Shown: in pieces, positions 27,726 to 35,825 of the stretch
How positions within the stretch are numbered: the stretch's first letter is position 1
Layout: the number at the start of each line of letters is the position of its first letter
DNA from: CAISIP01 sp038326025
Lineage (GTDB): Bacteria; Pseudomonadota; Gammaproteobacteria; Burkholderiales; Burkholderiaceae_C
DNA length: 64,000 nt
Direction: 5' to 3'
Assembly: GCA_038326025.1 (NCBI GenBank)
Contig: JBBQJP010000023.1
Coordinates: 1 to 64,000 of the forward strand
Program-made: the position numbers and the translations under genes
The notes under the pieces: generated by a model
Told to the model about the DNA's origin: nothing
The model's database searches: none
The model's input: the letters and a program-made list of their open reading frames with translations, nothing else

Positions 27726-30383
27726 TCAGCCCAGGCTGGCCAGAGCACGTTTTGCCTTGGCCTTCAAGTCACCGGTTGCCTCCGAGATGACTTCCTCGAT
27801 CAAGGCACGCGCACCATCATCGTCCCCGATGGAGACGAACTCCTCAGCCAGCGCCAGCTTGGTGGCCAGGGGATCTTCCGGCTCGGTGGCCATTTGTTCG
27901 GACCCGGATTCGTCGGTGTCCAAGTCGAGCGACAAGGTGCCCAGGTCGAATTCCAGCATGCCAGCTTCGGGCTCGGATGGCGGATTGAATGGCGCCTGCG
28001 ATGCCGTCAGTCTATTTGGCGCCGTGGAGTCAAAACTGATGCCGGCTTTGTCGCTGTCGGCCGGCGTGACGGTGGTGTCTTCGTCGGTAACGGACAAGGG
28101 CGCTGGACTGGTGGAGCCGAAACTCACCGCTGCTTGCTGGCGGAAGTCGTCGCTGTCCGCCTTGCCTAGCGCGACGGTGTCGTCGGCACTGTCGATATCG
28201 GGCAGAGTGAATTCAACCGGTTGCTCAAGGTTGGATTGGCGAACCGTCATGGATTCGGTTGATACGCCGAAGTCGACACCCAGATCCGCAGGCTGCGAGT
28301 CTACTGATTGCATGGCGACTGTGGGTTCGAGCTGGCTTGGACGGGCCTCCTCGATCGCACTGACCGGTTCTTCGTCGAGCGAAAAATCGAGGTCAAGATC
28401 GAGATCCATCGGGGCCGAAGTTTGCGCCTCCACGGGTTCGCCGGACCGGTCGATCTTCTGGGTGGCCAAGCTGCCGGCGGCCATGATGCCCATGGGGCCG
28501 GTCGCCGACGGTGAAGCCTCATTTGCAGGGCTGCTGCCAGGACGATACAGGGGATTGGATGGGTCTATGCCTTGACCCTGCTCGCAGATGCGGGCCCATT
28601 CCGGGCTGTCTGCACCCGAAAGGCGGAACGCCTCCGTGGCCATTCCTTCATACGCCTGCGTATCACGGCGTTTGGCATAGATGTCGAGCAGTTTCTGGTG
28701 AACGGCAATGCGACCCGGGTGCGTGCGCAAAGCCTCTTTCAGAATCTCCTCGGCCTGCAGGTCCCGCCCGTAGGCTAGGTAGACGTCGGCCTCGGCAACG
28801 GGATCGACATCGTCGGCCGCATCGAGCTGGCTCGGCGAATAGACCATGGACGAGCCGGTAACGGCACCGTCGTTCGTATCCACGCGTTGTCCGCCACTGG
28901 CTCCGAAGAACGAATCCGGTTGCAGTCGGCTCTCCAGGAAAGCGCTGTCAACCTCGGCCGCATCACGCCGCTGGCGAGCTTTGTAGAAACCCAGACCGGC
29001 CAACAACGCGATCAGTAGGCCGCCGCCCCACAGCGCCAGGGGGTTGTCCAGCAGTTCGTCGAGCATTCCCGCTTCGGCAACCGGTGCCGGCGCAGGCGCT
29101 GCCACAGGTGCGGCCACGGGGGCCGGCGCTGCTTCCGATACGGCCGCGGTGACGGGTGCGATTTCGGCGGCTGCGGACACGGCTGCGATAGGCGCCGCTG
29201 CGGTGATGGCCAATGGTGCGGATTCGGACGGTGTGGACGCGGCAGCGGCGGGCGCCGCCAGCGGTGCAGCTGTGCCAGATGCTGCCGATGCAGCGCTGAT
29301 GCTGCTCAGATCCTTGACATTGCGGGTCAGCTCCGCAGCCCGTTTGGTCGCATCCTCGGCGGCTTTGGCTTGTGCCACCTTCTCCTCGGCAGCTTTGGCA
29401 TCGGCGGTGCCTTTGGACAAGGTCAGCTTGTCGGGTGTCGCGGTGGCGCTGCGCGTGTCTTCGACCTGGGCTTTCACCGCGCCACCGGCGGAGCGATCAG
29501 CGGCTTCGACTTTTTGTTGCGGGGCATTGCTGGCCAGCTTGTTGCGGAAGTCGTTGAAGTCGCGGCTTTGGGCTACAACCGTTCGGGACGCGTCAGCTTC
29601 CGACGTTGCACTTGCCTGCTCTTCGGTGGGCATGGTCAGAACGGCACCTGCCTTTAGCAGGTTGAGGTTGCCATTGATGAACGCATTCTGGTTGGCACGC
29701 AGCAAGGCCACGAGCATCTGGTCGAGGGACACAGCGGCGGGCTTGTTGGCGCGGGCGATTTCGCTGGCGGTGTCGCCGCGTTGCACCGTCAACTGTCGGG
29801 TCTGGGATTGCCGTGTCGGTGCAGCGGGGGCCGCCGCAACTCGGGTGGGTGCGGCTGGCGCAGTTGCCGCCGCTGGTGCGACTGGCGCGGGTGCTACGCG
29901 GGCCGGGGCAATGGGAGTAGCCGCGACCTGGGGTGGGATCGGCGCGGCCGGGGTCCGCGCACGCAACGTGGGCGGGTCGAGCAGGATTGTGTAATCCCGA
30001 ACAATTCGACCGCTCGCCCAACTCGCCTGCACGATCAGGTCGACAAAAGGCTCTGACACCGCCCGATCGCTGACAAGGCGTATGTAGGCCCGACCGTCCG
30101 CGCGCCGTTGCAATGAAATCTGCACACCGGCCAATGCCGGGTTGTACTCCAGGCCTGCGGCCCGAAACGCACCGGGCGCGGCAAGGGCCGGCTTGAGTGA
30201 AGCCGCTTCGTCGGCATTGATCTCCGGAATGTCGATTTCGGCACGTAGCGGCTCACCGAGCGCCGATTGGACGGTAATACGTCCGAGTGCCAGGGCAAAG
30301 GCCGATGACGCAGGCAGGCCAAATAGCGCAATGACCAAAGATGCAACCGCGGTCTTGCGCCAGCCATGTGACTTAGGGATCAA
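27726..30383 (-). CDS. fimV: FimV/HubP-family pilus assembly and pole-organising protein
   Basis: This is an 885-residue inner-membrane protein with a signal peptide (cleavage near SAFA, about 31), an N-terminal FimV periplasmic region, and a LysM peptidoglycan-binding domain (RQLTVQRGDTASEIARANK, about 195-250). A long Ala/Pro/Glu-rich part follows, then a transmembrane helix (about 450-466), an acidic cytoplasmic region and the C-terminal FimV helical domain ending ALIEEVISEAT. FimV proteins support type IV pilus function and polar localisation. The start is a TTG, chosen because GGAGG lies eight bases upstream and nothing in-frame is better. Confidence 0.9.
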   Translation of the reverse strand: MIPKSHGWRKTAVASLVIALFGLPASSAFALALGRITVQSALGEPLRAEIDIPEINADEAASLKPALAAPGAFRAAGLEYNPALAGVQISLQRRADGRAYIRLVSDRAVSEPFVDLIVQASWASGRIVRDYTILLDPPTLRARTPAAPIPPQVAATPIAPARVAPAPVAPAAATAPAAPTRVAAAPAAPTRQSQTRQLTVQRGDTASEIARANKPAAVSLDQMLVALLRANQNAFINGNLNLLKAGAVLTMPTEEQASATSEADASRTVVAQSRDFNDFRNKLASNAPQQKVEAADRSAGGAVKAQVEDTRSATATPDKLTLSKGTADAKAAEEKVAQAKAAEDATKRAAELTRNVKDLSSISAASAASGTAAPLAAPAAAASTPSESAPLAITAAAPIAAVSAAAEIAPVTAAVSEAAPAPVAAPVAAPAPAPVAEAGMLDELLDNPLALWGGGLLIALLAGLGFYKARQRRDAAEVDSAFLESRLQPDSFFGASGGQRVDTNDGAVTGSSMVYSPSQLDAADDVDPVAEADVYLAYGRDLQAEEILKEALRTHPGRIAVHQKLLDIYAKRRDTQAYEGMATEAFRLSGADSPEWARICEQGQGIDPSNPLYRPGSSPANEASPSATGPMGIMAAGSLATQKIDRSGEPVEAQTSAPMDLDLDLDFSLDEEPVSAIEEARPSQLEPTVAMQSVDSQPADLGVDFGVSTESMTVRQSNLEQPVEFTLPDIDSADDTVALGKADSDDFRQQAAVSFGSTSPAPLSVTDEDTTVTPADSDKAGISFDSTAPNRLTASQAPFNPPSEPEAGMLEFDLGTLSLDLDTDESGSEQMATEPEDPLATKLALAEEFVSIGDDDGARALIEEVISEATGDLKAKAKRALASLG

Positions 30384-30466
30384 TTTAGTAGCCTCCGATG
30401 CTCGCGCACTTCATCATGACTGCGTAATATGGGTGCAGATGTCGCGACACCCTAACCTTAAAAAGG

Positions 30467-30495
30467 ACCATAACATCAATGTTTTAGGCTGACAA
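30467..30495 (-). promoter_or_regulatory. Candidate fimV promoter
   Basis: On the minus strand TTGTCA (30490-30495) and TATGGT (30467-30472) are separated by exactly 17 bases. The predicted start is near 30460, which leaves about 77 nt of leader before the TTG start of fimV. Five of six and four of six bases match the sigma-70 consensus. Confidence 0.4.
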
Positions 30496-30559
30496 GGTGA
30501 GAAAGTGCTCAAATCTTTCCACACCCTCGGCGCTCCGCGCGAACCGGCCTGTTTGTTGT

Positions 30560-30602
30560 CATCGGACAACGCTTGGGGGCACACGCAACGTGTTGTCCGA
30601 TG
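30560..30602 (-). terminator. Strong hairpin after asd (possible terminator)
   Basis: An 11-bp perfect inverted repeat (CATCGGACAAC at 30560-30570 with GTTGTCCGATG at 30592-30602) lies 15 bases beyond the asd stop on the minus strand. No T-run follows, so it may stabilise the asd message or work as a Rho-assisted end rather than as a true intrinsic terminator. Confidence 0.4.
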
Positions 30603-30617
30603 GCGGGGATGGCGTGC

Positions 30618-31757
30618 TCAGCGTTCGAGCAAAATGCGCAACATGCGGCGCAAGGGTTCGGCCGCGCCCCACAATAACTGGTCGCCGATCGTGAAGGCGC
30701 CGACGTATTCTGGACCCATGGCCAGTTTACGGATCCGACCAACTGGAATATCCATCGTCCCGGTCACCGCGACCGGAGTCAGTTGCGCCATCGTTGCTTC
30801 CCGATTGTTAGGAACCACCTTGGCCCAGGCATTGTCGGCCGCGATCATTGCCTCGATATCCGCGACAGGAACGTTCTTTTTCAGCTTGAATGTCAGCGCC
30901 TGGCTGTGGCAGCGCATCGCGCCGACGCGGACACAGAAACCATCCACCGGAATGGCAGCGGACTCGAAGCCCGGGCCTCGCCCGAGGATCTTGTTGCTTT
31001 CGGCGCCACCTTTCCATTCTTCTTTGCTCATGCCGTCACCCAGATCCTTGTCGATCCAGGGGATCAGACTGCCACCGAGCGGCACGCCGAAGTTGGCGGT
31101 CTCAGCAGCGTTCATCGACTGCTGCCGGGCCAGCACCTTGCGGTCGATTTCCAGAATGGCCGAGCGCGGATCGTCGAGCAAACTGCGCACCTCAGAGTTC
31201 AGGCTGCCATACTGGGTCAGCAACTCGCGCATGTGTTGCGCGCCACCACCCGAGGCTGCCTGATAGGTCATGGAACTCATCCATTCGACCAGATCGGCCT
31301 TGAACAACGCGCCCACACCCATCAGCATGCAGCTGACGGTGCAGTTGCCACCGATCCAGTTGCGCCCGCCTTTGGCCATCGCGGCCTGGATTACCGGCAT
31401 GTTGACAGGATCAAGAATGATGACAGCATCTTCCTGCATGCGCAGGCTCGAGGCCGCGTCGATCCAGTGACCGTTCCAGCCTGCGCTGCGCAGCTTGCCG
31501 AAAACAGCACTGGTGTAGTCGCCACCCTGGGCTGTGATGATGACGTCGCAACGCTTGAGAGCGGCAATGTCCATGGCGTCCTGAAGCTGCTCGCCAGACT
31601 TGCCGTAGGCCGGGGCAGCACCACCGGCATTGGAGGTCGAAAAGAAGATCGGATCGATCAGGTCGAAGTCGCCCTCGGCCTGCATGCGATCCATCAGCAC
31701 GGAGCCCACCATGCCGCGCCAGCCGACCAGACCTGTTACTTTCCTTGCGCCGCTCAT
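30618..31757 (-). CDS. asd: Aspartate-semialdehyde dehydrogenase
   Basis: Asd reduces aspartyl phosphate to aspartate semialdehyde, the branch point to lysine, diaminopimelate, methionine and threonine, so it is also needed for peptidoglycan. The active-site Cys139 is in GGNCTVSCM, and His284 is in MRCHSQ. The N-terminal GWRGMVGSVLMDRM nucleotide-binding loop marks the gammaproteobacterial/betaproteobacterial long type. The 379-residue product starts at the ATG 31757, with AGGG eight bases upstream. ATG/GTG codons at 31763 and 31766 overlap that site and were rejected. Confidence 0.96.
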   Translation of the reverse strand: MSGARKVTGLVGWRGMVGSVLMDRMQAEGDFDLIDPIFFSTSNAGGAAPAYGKSGEQLQDAMDIAALKRCDVIITAQGGDYTSAVFGKLRSAGWNGHWIDAASSLRMQEDAVIILDPVNMPVIQAAMAKGGRNWIGGNCTVSCMLMGVGALFKADLVEWMSSMTYQAASGGGAQHMRELLTQYGSLNSEVRSLLDDPRSAILEIDRKVLARQQSMNAAETANFGVPLGGSLIPWIDKDLGDGMSKEEWKGGAESNKILGRGPGFESAAIPVDGFCVRVGAMRCHSQALTFKLKKNVPVADIEAMIAADNAWAKVVPNNREATMAQLTPVAVTGTMDIPVGRIRKLAMGPEYVGAFTIGDQLLWGAAEPLRRMLRILLER

Positions 31758-31968
31758 TTGCATCACCCTTTGTCAAACTGAATATTGGGAGCCATTCAGC
31801 TGTCCGGCTCGTCCAGCCGGGTAGGGCGCGACGAACCGGGCTGCTTCAGCCTTTGGTGGTGGTCGTCTTGGTAATGGACGAGCCAGTTGGCAAACGGTCA
31901 CGTTGCCGCGCGGACGCCGCGCTGGAGCGACGGTTTGCCATGGAAAACATCGCCCGATTGTAGGGGAT

Positions 31969-33042
31969 TCAACCCCGCAAAACCTTGACAACCGCTTCCC
32001 CCATTTCGACAGTACCGACCTTGGTCGTACCCTCGCTGTAGATATCAGCGGTGCGCAGGCCTTGTTCGAGCACCTGGGCCACGGCGGCTTCGATGCGATC
32101 GGCGGCTTCGGCCTGGTTCAAACTGAAGCGCAGCATCATGGCCGCGCTCATGATCGTCGCCAGCGGATTCGCGATGCCCTGGCCGGCAATATCCGGTGCA
32201 CTGCCATGGCTGGGTTCGTACAGGCCCTGGTTGCTGGCGTTCAGGCTGGCCGACGGCAACATTCCGATCGATCCGGTCAGCATCGCAGCCTCGTCGCTGA
32301 GGATGTCTCCGAACATGTTGCCGGTGACAATCACGTCGAACTTCTTGGGTGCCTTGACCAGTTGCATGGCGGCGTTGTCGACATACATGTGGTCGAGCGT
32401 GACATCGGGGTATTCGAGGCCGACTTCTGTCACCACATCCTTCCAGAACTGGAAGGTTTCGAGCACGTTGGCCTTGTCCACGCTGGTGACCTTCTTGCCA
32501 CGTTTGCGCGCCGCCTGGAAGGCCACATGCGCAATGCGTTCGATCTCCGGGCGCGAATAACGCATGGTGTCGAAAGCTTCCTCACTGCCGGGGAAGTGTC
32601 CGTCGGTCGCGGTGCGCCGACCCCGCGGCTGACCAAAATAGATGTCACCAGTCAGTTCGCGAATGATGAGCAGGTCCAGGCCTGCGATCAGTTCGGGTTT
32701 GAGGCTGGAGGCACCCACCAAAGGCGCATGACAGATTGCCGGACGCAGGTTGGCAAACAGGCCCAGTGCCTTGCGCAGTCCCAGAATGGCCTGCTCCGGG
32801 CGCAGAGACCGCTCGAGCTTGTCATATTTCCAGTCGCCCACGGCGCCAAAAAGGATGGCGTCGGATTGCTTGGCCAATTTCAGTGTCGATTCCGGCAGCG
32901 GGTGACCATGGGCCTCGTAGGCAGCGCCACCCACCAGGGCTGTTTCGGTTTCGAATTTCAGGTCCAGTGCGCCCAGGACCTTGACGGCCTGCGCAACTAT
33001 TTCTGTGCCAATGCCGTCGCCGGGAAGGATCGCTATCTTCAT
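31969..33042 (-). CDS. leuB: 3-isopropylmalate dehydrogenase
   Basis: LeuB oxidises and decarboxylates 3-isopropylmalate with NAD in leucine synthesis. The N-terminal MKIAILPGDGIGTEIV motif is diagnostic of the family. Substrate residues are in the LRKALGLFANLRPA stretch, and the metal/NAD region includes the DHMYVDNAAM and GSAPDIAGQG motifs. The length is 357 residues. The ATG at 33042 was preferred over a start ten codons upstream, which does not fit the family. It is separated from leuD by a small secreted-protein gene. Confidence 0.97.
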   Translation of the reverse strand: MKIAILPGDGIGTEIVAQAVKVLGALDLKFETETALVGGAAYEAHGHPLPESTLKLAKQSDAILFGAVGDWKYDKLERSLRPEQAILGLRKALGLFANLRPAICHAPLVGASSLKPELIAGLDLLIIRELTGDIYFGQPRGRRTATDGHFPGSEEAFDTMRYSRPEIERIAHVAFQAARKRGKKVTSVDKANVLETFQFWKDVVTEVGLEYPDVTLDHMYVDNAAMQLVKAPKKFDVIVTGNMFGDILSDEAAMLTGSIGMLPSASLNASNQGLYEPSHGSAPDIAGQGIANPLATIMSAAMMLRFSLNQAEAADRIEAAVAQVLEQGLRTADIYSEGTTKVGTVEMGEAVVKVLRG

Positions 33043-33084
33043 GGTCGTGTTGTCAATTCCATCGGTTGTCAAAAATTAGGCTGC

Positions 33085-33507
33085 TCAGCCCGGTGATTCG
33101 CGGTTTTGTTCCTGCAGCAAACGGCGGCGTTGCTCGATGAGCGAGTCGAATCCAGTTTCCGCCTTGGTCAACTCGGCGCACAGGTAGCTGTTCTGCATTG
33201 GCCTCCCTACCGCGGCCAGGCACAGTTCGCGCAACGATGCTGCCGCCCTGGGTTGTGCCATCAGCAGACGCAACTCTGCCGGCATGTTCGCGAGGCGCGC
33301 CGCATCTTCGGCCTGCTGGCAGAACGTCGCATTGCGTTGCTTGAATGCCGGGTCGGCGCAGTTGCGCGTGATGATGGGCAGCTCAGGCAGGCGACCCAGC
33401 AGTGACTGGATGGCCGGCACCGAAAGCAGGTCTTCCAGTATTCCCGCATGCGCCGGTTGAACGATACACCCCGCAGATAACAACATGGCAAACAAGTATT
33501 TCTGCAT
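33085..33507 (-). CDS. Small secreted hypothetical protein within the leu cluster
   Basis: I do not recognise this 140-residue protein. It has a signal peptide (MQKYLFAMLLSAG, cleavage probably after AHA at about 21). The mature part is largely helical and Leu/Ala/Arg-rich, with four cysteines at 50, 63, 96 and 110 that could form two disulfides. It lies 42 bases upstream of leuB and 14 bases after leuD on the same strand, so it is probably co-transcribed with the leucine genes without an obvious metabolic reason. Confidence 0.7.
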   Translation of the reverse strand: MQKYLFAMLLSAGCIVQPAHAGILEDLLSVPAIQSLLGRLPELPIITRNCADPAFKQRNATFCQQAEDAARLANMPAELRLLMAQPRAAASLRELCLAAVGRPMQNSYLCAELTKAETGFDSLIEQRRRLLQEQNRESPG

Positions 33508-33521
33508 GGTGGCACCTCATG

Positions 33522-34169
33522 TCAAGAAAAAGTATGGGCCAGCCAGGGTTTGGCGGCCAAGCGCTCGGCTTCAAACGCCTTGATCTTGTCGGCATGACGC
33601 AAGGTCAGGCCGATGTCGTCGAAACCGTTGAGCAGACAGTACTTGCGAAACGCCTGGACGTCAAAGGCGATTTCTTCGCCCTGCGGCTGTACGATGACCT
33701 GGCGCTCGAGATCGACCGTCAGGCTGTAGCCAGGATAAGCGGCAACCGCGTCGAACAGCATGCCGATTTTGGCTTCGGACAGCACGATCGGCAGCAGGCC
33801 GTTCTTGAAGCTGTTGTTGAAGAAGATGTCAGCGAAACTGGGCGCCAGGATGGCACGAAAACCGTACTGGTCCAGCGCCCAGGGCGCGTGTTCACGTGAC
33901 GAACCGCAGCCGAAGTTCTTGCGTGCCAGCAAGATCGAGGCTCCGGCGTAGCGTGGCTGATTCAGCACGAAGTCGGGATTGGGCTTGCGGCTCTTCGGGT
34001 CCTGGCCCGGAAATCCCGGATCCAGGTAGCGCCAGGCGTCGAACAGGTTCTCGCCAAATCCGGTCTTGCGAATCGACTTGAGGAACTGCTTGGGAATGAT
34101 CGCGTCGGTGTCGACGTTCTCGCGATCCATCGGCGCAACCAGGCCCTTGTGTACGGTAAATTTCTGCAT
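33522..34169 (-). CDS. leuD: 3-isopropylmalate dehydratase small subunit
   Basis: LeuD is the swivelling small subunit that with LeuC isomerises 2- to 3-isopropylmalate. The family features NVDTDAIIPKQFLK (about 20-33) and FGCGSSREHAPWAL are present in the 215-residue product. The ATG at 34169 gives the usual MQKFTVHKG start, with a purine-rich AGAAGAAG upstream. A longer frame begins inside the leuC-leuD spacer and was rejected. Confidence 0.96.
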   Translation of the reverse strand: MQKFTVHKGLVAPMDRENVDTDAIIPKQFLKSIRKTGFGENLFDAWRYLDPGFPGQDPKSRKPNPDFVLNQPRYAGASILLARKNFGCGSSREHAPWALDQYGFRAILAPSFADIFFNNSFKNGLLPIVLSEAKIGMLFDAVAAYPGYSLTVDLERQVIVQPQGEEIAFDVQAFRKYCLLNGFDDIGLTLRHADKIKAFEAERLAAKPWLAHTFS

Positions 34170-34179
34170 CACTTCTTCT

Positions 34180-34302
34180 TTACGACGTCCTGAACTTTTC
34201 ACCGGCCTCATGTTGGTGTTGCCGCATATCGTGCACGGTTTTGCATCCGGCAATTGCAACAATCCGCTGTGGCGCCTTGGCGAAAAGCAGGAAAAGTTTC
34301 AC
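34180..34302 (-). pseudogene. Short entericidin-like lipoprotein frame, possibly degenerate
   Basis: In the 150-bp gap between leuC and leuD a 40-codon frame starts with GTG and reads through a lipobox-like AIAGC at residues 16-20, followed by KTVHDM and a polar tail with AGEK. This resembles the small entericidin lipoproteins often encoded between leuC and leuD in Burkholderiales, whose mature part begins CNTV and is glycine-rich. The hydrophobic region is interrupted by KAPQR, the glycines are replaced and no ribosome-binding site is seen, so it may be a decayed copy. The family match is from memory of the pattern only. Confidence 0.4.
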
Positions 34303-34319
34303 GATTTTCGGATTGGCTC

Positions 34320-35741
34320 TCAGATGAACCTGCGGATATCGATGAAGTGGCCGTGCACCGCAGCCGCTGCCGCCATGGCAGGGCTGACCAGATGGGTCCG
34401 CCCGCCAGCTCCCTGGCGACCTTCGAAGTTGCGATTGCTGGTGGAGGCGCAACGCTCGCCTGGCTCAAGCCGATCGGCATTCATGGCCAGACACATGGAA
34501 CAGCCGGGCTCACGCCATTCGAAGCCGGCGGCCTTGAAAATTTCGTGTAATCCTTCTTTCTCCGCCTGCTGTTTGACCAGCCCGGAGCCCGGTACCACCA
34601 TGGCCAGCTTGACATTTCTGGCGACTTTCTGGCCCATCTTTTTGACCATCGCTGCGGCTTCGCGCATGTCTTCGATCCGGCTATTGGTGCATGAGCCGAT
34701 GAAGACTTTGTCGACATAGATGTCGTTCAAGGCTTTGCCGGGCTCCAGGCCCATATAGATCAGTGCCCGCTCGATTGCGTCGCGCTTGCTGGCGTCCTTT
34801 TCCTTGTCCGGGTCTGGTACGTGGCCATCCACACCCAGCACCATCTCCGGAGAGGTGCCCCATGTCACCTGCGGCACGATGCTCGAAGCATCGAGATCGA
34901 CCACGGTGTCGAATTTGGCATCCGGGTCCGATTGCAGCGTGCGCCAATATGCGGCTGCGTGGTCCCAGGCAACACCGGTCGGAGCCAATGGACGGCCCTT
35001 GACGTAGTCGATGGTCTTCTGGTCGACGGCAACCAGGCCTGCACGCGCGCCCGCTTCGATGGCCATGTTGCAGACCGTCATGCGGCCTTCCACGCTCAGC
35101 GCACGAATCGCCGCGCCGGCAAATTCGATGGTGTAGCCCGTGCCGCCGGCTGTGCCGATACGGCCGATGATGGCCAGCACGATGTCCTTGGCGACACAGC
35201 CCGCCGGCAACACGCCTTCGACGCGAACCAGCATGTTCTTGGCCTTCTTGGCCAGCAGGGTCTGCGTGGCCAGCACGTGTTCGACTTCACTGGTTCCAAT
35301 GCCATGCGCCAGCGCGCCGAACGCACCGTGGGTAGACGTATGCGAATCGCCGCAGACAACCGTCATGCCAGGCAGCGTGGCGCCGTTTTCCGGGCCGATC
35401 ACATGAACGATGCCTTGGCGCTTGGACAGGAAGGGAAAGTACGCGGCCGCGCCATATTGCGCGATATTGGCGTCCAGTGTGGTGATCTGTTCCCGGCTGA
35501 TCGGGTCGGTGATGCCATCGTAGCCGAGCTCCCAGCCCGTGGTGGGCGTGTTGTGGTCGGCTGTCGCCACCACCGAACTGACGCGCCAGACCTTGCGGCC
35601 GGCCTGGCGCAAACCCTCATAGGCTTGCGGGCTGGTGACCTCATGCACCAGGTGTCGGTCGATATAGAGGACGGACGTGCCGTCTTCCTCGGTATGGACG
35701 ACGTGCTCGTCCCAGATCTTGTCGTACAGCGTGCGGCTCAT
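34320..35741 (-). CDS. leuC: 3-isopropylmalate dehydratase large subunit
   Basis: LeuC is the aconitase-fold [4Fe-4S] subunit of isopropylmalate isomerase. The cluster cysteines lie in FIGSCTNSRIEDM and the later CSMCLAMNAD motif. The N-terminal TLYDKIWDEHVV start is typical. The length is 473 residues. It is encoded 150 bases upstream of leuD, with a possible entericidin remnant between them, and 84 bases downstream of gltA across tandem hairpins. Confidence 0.97.
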   Translation of the reverse strand: MSRTLYDKIWDEHVVHTEEDGTSVLYIDRHLVHEVTSPQAYEGLRQAGRKVWRVSSVVATADHNTPTTGWELGYDGITDPISREQITTLDANIAQYGAAAYFPFLSKRQGIVHVIGPENGATLPGMTVVCGDSHTSTHGAFGALAHGIGTSEVEHVLATQTLLAKKAKNMLVRVEGVLPAGCVAKDIVLAIIGRIGTAGGTGYTIEFAGAAIRALSVEGRMTVCNMAIEAGARAGLVAVDQKTIDYVKGRPLAPTGVAWDHAAAYWRTLQSDPDAKFDTVVDLDASSIVPQVTWGTSPEMVLGVDGHVPDPDKEKDASKRDAIERALIYMGLEPGKALNDIYVDKVFIGSCTNSRIEDMREAAAMVKKMGQKVARNVKLAMVVPGSGLVKQQAEKEGLHEIFKAAGFEWREPGCSMCLAMNADRLEPGERCASTSNRNFEGRQGAGGRTHLVSPAMAAAAAVHGHFIDIRRFI

Positions 35742-35770
35742 GGCTTTTCTTCCGGTATGGCGCGATTTTA

Positions 35771-35817
35771 CGCCGCCCCCCTCACGGGCGGGCGGCGCAT
35801 GTCACTCGGCGAGTGAC
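35771..35817 (-). terminator. Tandem hairpins between gltA and leuC
   Basis: Read on the minus strand after the gltA stop there are two inverted repeats: GTCACTC with GAGTGAC (35801-35807 with 35811-35817, 3-nt loop), and CGCCGCCC with GGGCGGCG (35771-35778 with 35790-35797). TAAAAT follows the second. The stems are very stable, but the T-run is poor. They probably separate the sdh-gltA messages from leuC at least partly. Confidence 0.45.
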
Positions 35818-35825
35818 GGTTCGGG

